Position numbers and translations under genes: made by a program
Notes under the pieces: generated by a model
What the model was told of the DNA's origin: nothing
The model's input: only the letters and a program-made list of their open reading frames with translations
Databases searched by the model: none
Part shown: positions 61,175 through 64,000 of the stretch, piece after piece
How the letters are laid out: each line of letters starts with the position of its first letter
Numbering within the stretch: position 1 is the first letter of the stretch
Assembly (NCBI RefSeq): GCF_017876405.1
Contig: NZ_JAGINW010000001.1
Location: 3,113,203-3,177,202 of the forward strand
DNA from: Kibdelosporangium banguiense
Lineage (GTDB): Bacteria; Actinomycetota; Actinomycetes; Mycobacteriales; Pseudonocardiaceae
Direction: 5' to 3'
DNA: 64,000 nt

Positions 61175-61992
61175 ATGGAGCCTCCTTCGCCCGGAAGGGT
61201 CGTGAGCAACTTCGCCCCGGATTCAACTGGCGCCACCGTGAACAAGGAGTCAGCGGCGCCGCGGGCCAGTCGTTTCAGGACGGTTGTGATTCCGTCGACC
61301 CGGTGTTGATTCGGCACTAACCAGAGCACACGGGGGAAGACGCCGTAACGTTGTTGTTCGAGACCGGAGCGCCAGTAACGGAGGTATACTTGGCATTTGC
61401 GGCGGATCGTTGGCAAAGACTCCGTGCCCATGTCCATCTCGACGAAACTCGCCAGCTCGTAGTCGCCGACCCCAACCCGCACGAACACATCTGGCTTGAG
61501 CACGATCGGCTCGCCACCTGTGCCAGTGAACCGTCGCCAGCATGCCGGCTCCGCATCGAACGTGAGCAGGTCCGCATTACCAGCTCGGCTGTGCTCGACC
61601 GACCGGACGTACATCTCACTCACAGCCAGCAGGTGATCTTGGAAGTAGGGCTTGGTTTCCCAGACTGTTCGCCGACGACGCCTGGCGGTTGGTGCCTCCA
61701 CGATCGCTGTGCCAAGGCCGGTCAGTCCGAATAGAGAGCCACTTGATCCAGCCTTGATACCTCCCACTTGGCGACCGAGCCGGACGGTCATTCGTCGCTC
61801 TGTCAGACGTCGCAGGGTGGCTCGGCAGCGGCGTGCTCGTGTATTGGGTGAGTTGTCGGCGAAGTGCAAGCGGGTCAGGTGATCAGTAGTGAGAAGTCGA
61901 ACTCTTTGGAGCGATCGCAAAATGGCCAATTCCCGGACGCCAAGTTCACGACGTAGCCGGGCAACGAGCGCTGCTGTACCACGGGCCGTCAT
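61171..61992 (-). CDS. Replication-relaxation (MobC-like) family protein
   Basis: A 273-residue protein with an N-terminal winged helix (LAILRSLQRVRLLTTDHLTR, then RATLRRLTERRMTVRLGRQV) and the family's FVEMDMGTESLPTIRRKCQV block in the C-terminal part. It is the counterpart of the 14377 gene and follows a TraD-like ATPase in both places, indicating a DNA-processing role in transfer or replication. Start ATG 61992, overlapping the preceding small ORF. Confidence 0.78.
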   Translation of the reverse strand: MTARGTAALVARLRRELGVRELAILRSLQRVRLLTTDHLTRLHFADNSPNTRARRCRATLRRLTERRMTVRLGRQVGGIKAGSSGSLFGLTGLGTAIVEAPTARRRRRTVWETKPYFQDHLLAVSEMYVRSVEHSRAGNADLLTFDAEPACWRRFTGTGGEPIVLKPDVFVRVGVGDYELASFVEMDMGTESLPTIRRKCQVYLRYWRSGLEQQRYGVFPRVLWLVPNQHRVDGITTVLKRLARGAADSLFTVAPVESGAKLLTTLPGEGGSI

Positions 61993-62111
61993 GACGAACC
62001 TCCGTGACGGCTAAGAGCCGTTGGTGCCTTGGCGCCTCCCCCGGTGGGAGGGATAGCTGTTGACTCGACCCGACCGGCAGCCCGATTGACCGCACTCACG
62101 AACTCGCTCAT
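61989..62111 (-). CDS. 40-codon coupled ORF between ATPase and relaxation protein
   Basis: The frame runs from ATG 62111 to TGA 61989-61991, encoding MSEFVSAVNRAAGRVESTAI followed by a Gly/Pro-rich tail. Its start overlaps the ATPase stop (ATGA) and its stop overlaps the next start (ATGA), which is unlikely by chance for an open frame of this exact length. The first conjugation module has an 86-codon gene in the same slot. Function unknown. Confidence 0.5.
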   Translation of the reverse strand: MSEFVSAVNRAAGRVESTAIPPTGGGAKAPTALSRHGGSS

Positions 62112-64000
62112 GACGACCTCCGGCGGGTCACGCCAACGGGTCCGTCCGCTTTACGATCACCTCCTTGCCAACGAGTGGTCAGTGCATCGTCAAGTTCAGT
62201 CGGCGAGACGCCGTAGCGCTCTAGGCTGTGTCGGCGCAGCATCGCTGCGTTCTGAGCGGCCTTCGGCAGCGGTAGTGTTCGCACTGCGAAGGGCGGACTC
62301 ATAGCGCCGTCGATGCACAGCCGAGCACACGCCTCGTAAGCGCCAAGCTGTTCAAGAGCAGTGGGTGTGACACCGAGAACGTCCGCGAGGACTCTGACGT
62401 CCTTCTGTGCCGGTCTGAAAGCCACACGGGATCTCGCGTTGGCGAGACATGCCGCTGCCAGGCGGGGGTGCAGTTGATCGAGGTTCTGATGCAGCAACGT
62501 CCAGCCGGCACCCAGGCCACGAGACTGGCTAAGCACCTCAGCGAAGTCAAGCGCCCCAACGAAATCCTGAAACTCGTCTACCGTGATCACGACCGGATGG
62601 CGTCTAGTGCGTGGCACGGCTGCCCGTCGCTGGATGGCCTGCCAGCATTGGGTAAGTACCAAAGCGCCGATAATGCGGCAGGTTTCAGAGCCGAGTAGCC
62701 CTCGATTCAGGTTGACCAAGACGATGCGCGGCCGGGTGAACAGTTCGTCGACGGAGAACCGAGGTGTCGCTTGGCCCAGCATGCGTCGAATACTGGATCG
62801 GCTGAGGAACGCTCGCAGCTTGTTGAGCACGGGTGCCACTACCTGGGTACGTTCCCCATCGCTGAAGCCATCGAACTGCGCCCAGAACGGTGCCAGCACC
62901 AGCGGATCGCTGACCTTGGCGAGCGCTCGTCGGCGAAACTGCGGGTTGGTGAGCAACACCGGTACGTCAGTCAACGCACCGTCAGGAAGCCGTGCGGTGG
63001 TGATCAGGCTGTGCAGCAACACGTCCGCGCTTCTAGGGCCGATGGCGCTTCCGAACAGTTCGCGGAACAGGTGCAAGAGTTCGTCGGCCCTGCGTTCGGC
63101 TTCCTCTGGCGGGCCAGCGAGCGGATTGAGGCCAACAACAGGTCCTGACTCGCTTGGTTCGATCACCACCACTTGATGATGCCGACGTTCATCAAGCCTA
63201 CTGAGGACATCAGCTATCAAGTCACCTTTGGGTTCGACGACCAAGACAGAATGCCCGAGCGCTGCGTCCGCCAGGATCATTCGGGCAACGGCATTGCTCT
63301 TGCCTGAACCGGTTGGGCCAGTGATAGCCGTGTGGTAGGTCGCACCGGCCGCCGGCACCGTCACCAGCTGTTCGCCGTCGGCCGGATGCAAGCTGACGCC
63401 CAAGAACCGGTCGCCGGGCGAGGTCGCGTCATCGGGCGGCACGAGCAGAGCCGCTGGCGCCCGACCGACAAGCACGCCGCTGTGTCCAGGCAGGGGAACG
63501 CCAGCCAGCGGCCAGGTGATCAGCATCGCCAACTCCGAAGCGTTCAGCACGCTTGACCAGCTGCGCCCCGAACCGATGACGGTGATCAAACGTTCGGTGG
63601 TGGCCTGCGATATCCGTCCCCTCTGTAGGCGAGCGTGGGGACTGTCGGCCAGACTCAGCGCGTCGAGCGCCAACTTGAGCAAGGCGTTGGCTCGCGGAGT
63701 GTTCCGAGCAACTGCGCCGATCCTTCCCTGAACGGCAAAGAGCGGTTCTTCGACCTTGGCATGCCAGGCACGTTGTTCGCCCACTTCAGGTTTGCGAGGT
63801 GGACGCAGGCCGAGGGCTTCGCTGATCGTGAACTGGCTCGGGGGCGTGTGACGCGGTGCCGCTGGGCCAACGACCCACTGCACAACGACCCGCTCGCGTT
63901 TCCCCAAGGTGCTGGCGATCTGCATACAGCCGGACGCCACGGCGGCGGCATTGTCGAGTTTCAACGGATAGCTGAGTCCAGCCGATCGAACAGTCATGGC
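62108..64000 (-). CDS. TraD/VirD4-like coupling ATPase, 5' end cut by window edge
   Basis: The visible 629 residues carry Walker A GPTGSGKSNAVARM, the VVEPKGDLIADV segment, and Walker B VVITVDEFQDFVGALDFA followed by LHQNLDQLHPRL. Compared with the 11851 protein, the window starts near that protein's residue 115, so the gene continues beyond 64000 and the ATG at 63997 is unlikely to be the real start. It pumps DNA or couples a relaxosome to the transfer apparatus. Two diverged copies of the module in one window point to two elements. Confidence 0.78.
   Translation of the reverse strand, partial: AMTVRSAGLSYPLKLDNAAAVASGCMQIASTLGKRERVVVQWVVGPAAPRHTPPSQFTISEALGLRPPRKPEVGEQRAWHAKVEEPLFAVQGRIGAVARNTPRANALLKLALDALSLADSPHARLQRGRISQATTERLITVIGSGRSWSSVLNASELAMLITWPLAGVPLPGHSGVLVGRAPAALLVPPDDATSPGDRFLGVSLHPADGEQLVTVPAAGATYHTAITGPTGSGKSNAVARMILADAALGHSVLVVEPKGDLIADVLSRLDERRHHQVVVIEPSESGPVVGLNPLAGPPEEAERRADELLHLFRELFGSAIGPRSADVLLHSLITTARLPDGALTDVPVLLTNPQFRRRALAKVSDPLVLAPFWAQFDGFSDGERTQVVAPVLNKLRAFLSRSSIRRMLGQATPRFSVDELFTRPRIVLVNLNRGLLGSETCRIIGALVLTQCWQAIQRRAAVPRTRRHPVVITVDEFQDFVGALDFAEVLSQSRGLGAGWTLLHQNLDQLHPRLAAACLANARSRVAFRPAQKDVRVLADVLGVTPTALEQLGAYEACARLCIDGAMSPPFAVRTLPLPKAAQNAAMLRRHSLERYGVSPTELDDALTTRWQGGDRKADGPVGVTRRRSS

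Overview
The window looks like accessory DNA from a high-GC filamentous-type actinobacterium. Markers are an MshC-type cysteine ligase, Lsr2, an Rv3235-family protein, a tetratricopeptide XRE regulator with a primase/polymerase-like neighbour, large numbers of GTG starts, and GTGA/ATGA stop-start overlaps. The order or genus cannot be fixed from the sequence. Base composition is patchy: the central biosynthetic block is GC-rich, while the integrase/excisionase, the 9.5-10.8 kb gene and the 15-16.7, 29-31, 35 and 53-55 kb segments are visibly more AT-rich, as expected of accreted mobile DNA.

Layout. 0-5.6 kb: the end of an HhH-GPD repair protein, then a helicase-nuclease fusion divergent from an OLD-family ATPase/TOPRIM nuclease (candidate defence pair). 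5.7-10.8 kb: a small membrane protein, an ECF sigma factor, a nucleotide-cyclase-like protein and a protein with a HEPN-like R-x4-H motif, then two orphans. 10.8-16.7 kb: an 11-bp-periodic repeat array followed by a compact conjugation-like module (three small proteins, a TraD/VirD4-like ATPase, a small protein, a replication-relaxation protein), then a WH..HH-type protein and a methyltransferase. 16.8-28.2 kb: a GC-rich block that reads as a small-molecule biosynthetic cluster: EamA exporter, D-amino-acid-oxidase-like enzyme, XRE-TPR regulator, then a translationally coupled series MshC-like ligase, ATP-grasp, ATP-grasp, nucleotidyltransferase, followed by a complete cysteinyl-tRNA synthetase and a 2OG-Fe(II) oxygenase. 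28.4-29.4 kb: XRE regulator facing a 12-codon glycine-rich mini-ORF with operator and terminator.

29.4-41.7 kb: membrane and surface proteins, two ECF sigma factors (one carrying its own transmembrane segment and Ser/Pro-rich tail), a TPR-cyclic-nucleotide-binding Crp-type regulator, and Lsr2. 42-52 kb: a defence-rich stretch with a fused N6-adenine methyltransferase/BsuBI-PstI nuclease plus two related EVE/PUA-like proteins, a PD-(D/E)XK plus RAMA protein, and a large serine recombinase lying next to a decayed second copy of the RAMA-coding segment. 52-56.8 kb: pentapeptide membrane protein, a protein fused to an IS5-type transposase N-terminal domain, HTH, Rv3235-like and DUF3846 proteins.

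56.9-64 kb: an integrative-element module with a tyrosine integrase whose 3' end is read through a tRNA-Lys(UUU)-derived core with repeated arm sites on both sides (an intact attP rather than attL/attR), excisionase, RHH protein, ArdA antirestriction protein, orphan DNA methyltransferase, and a second replication-relaxation/TraD-like pair that runs off the right edge. The simplest reading is a plasmid or tandem/excised integrative conjugative element, or a mosaic island, carrying conjugation, defence and a biosynthetic cargo. All function calls come from motif recognition by eye; no similarity search was run.
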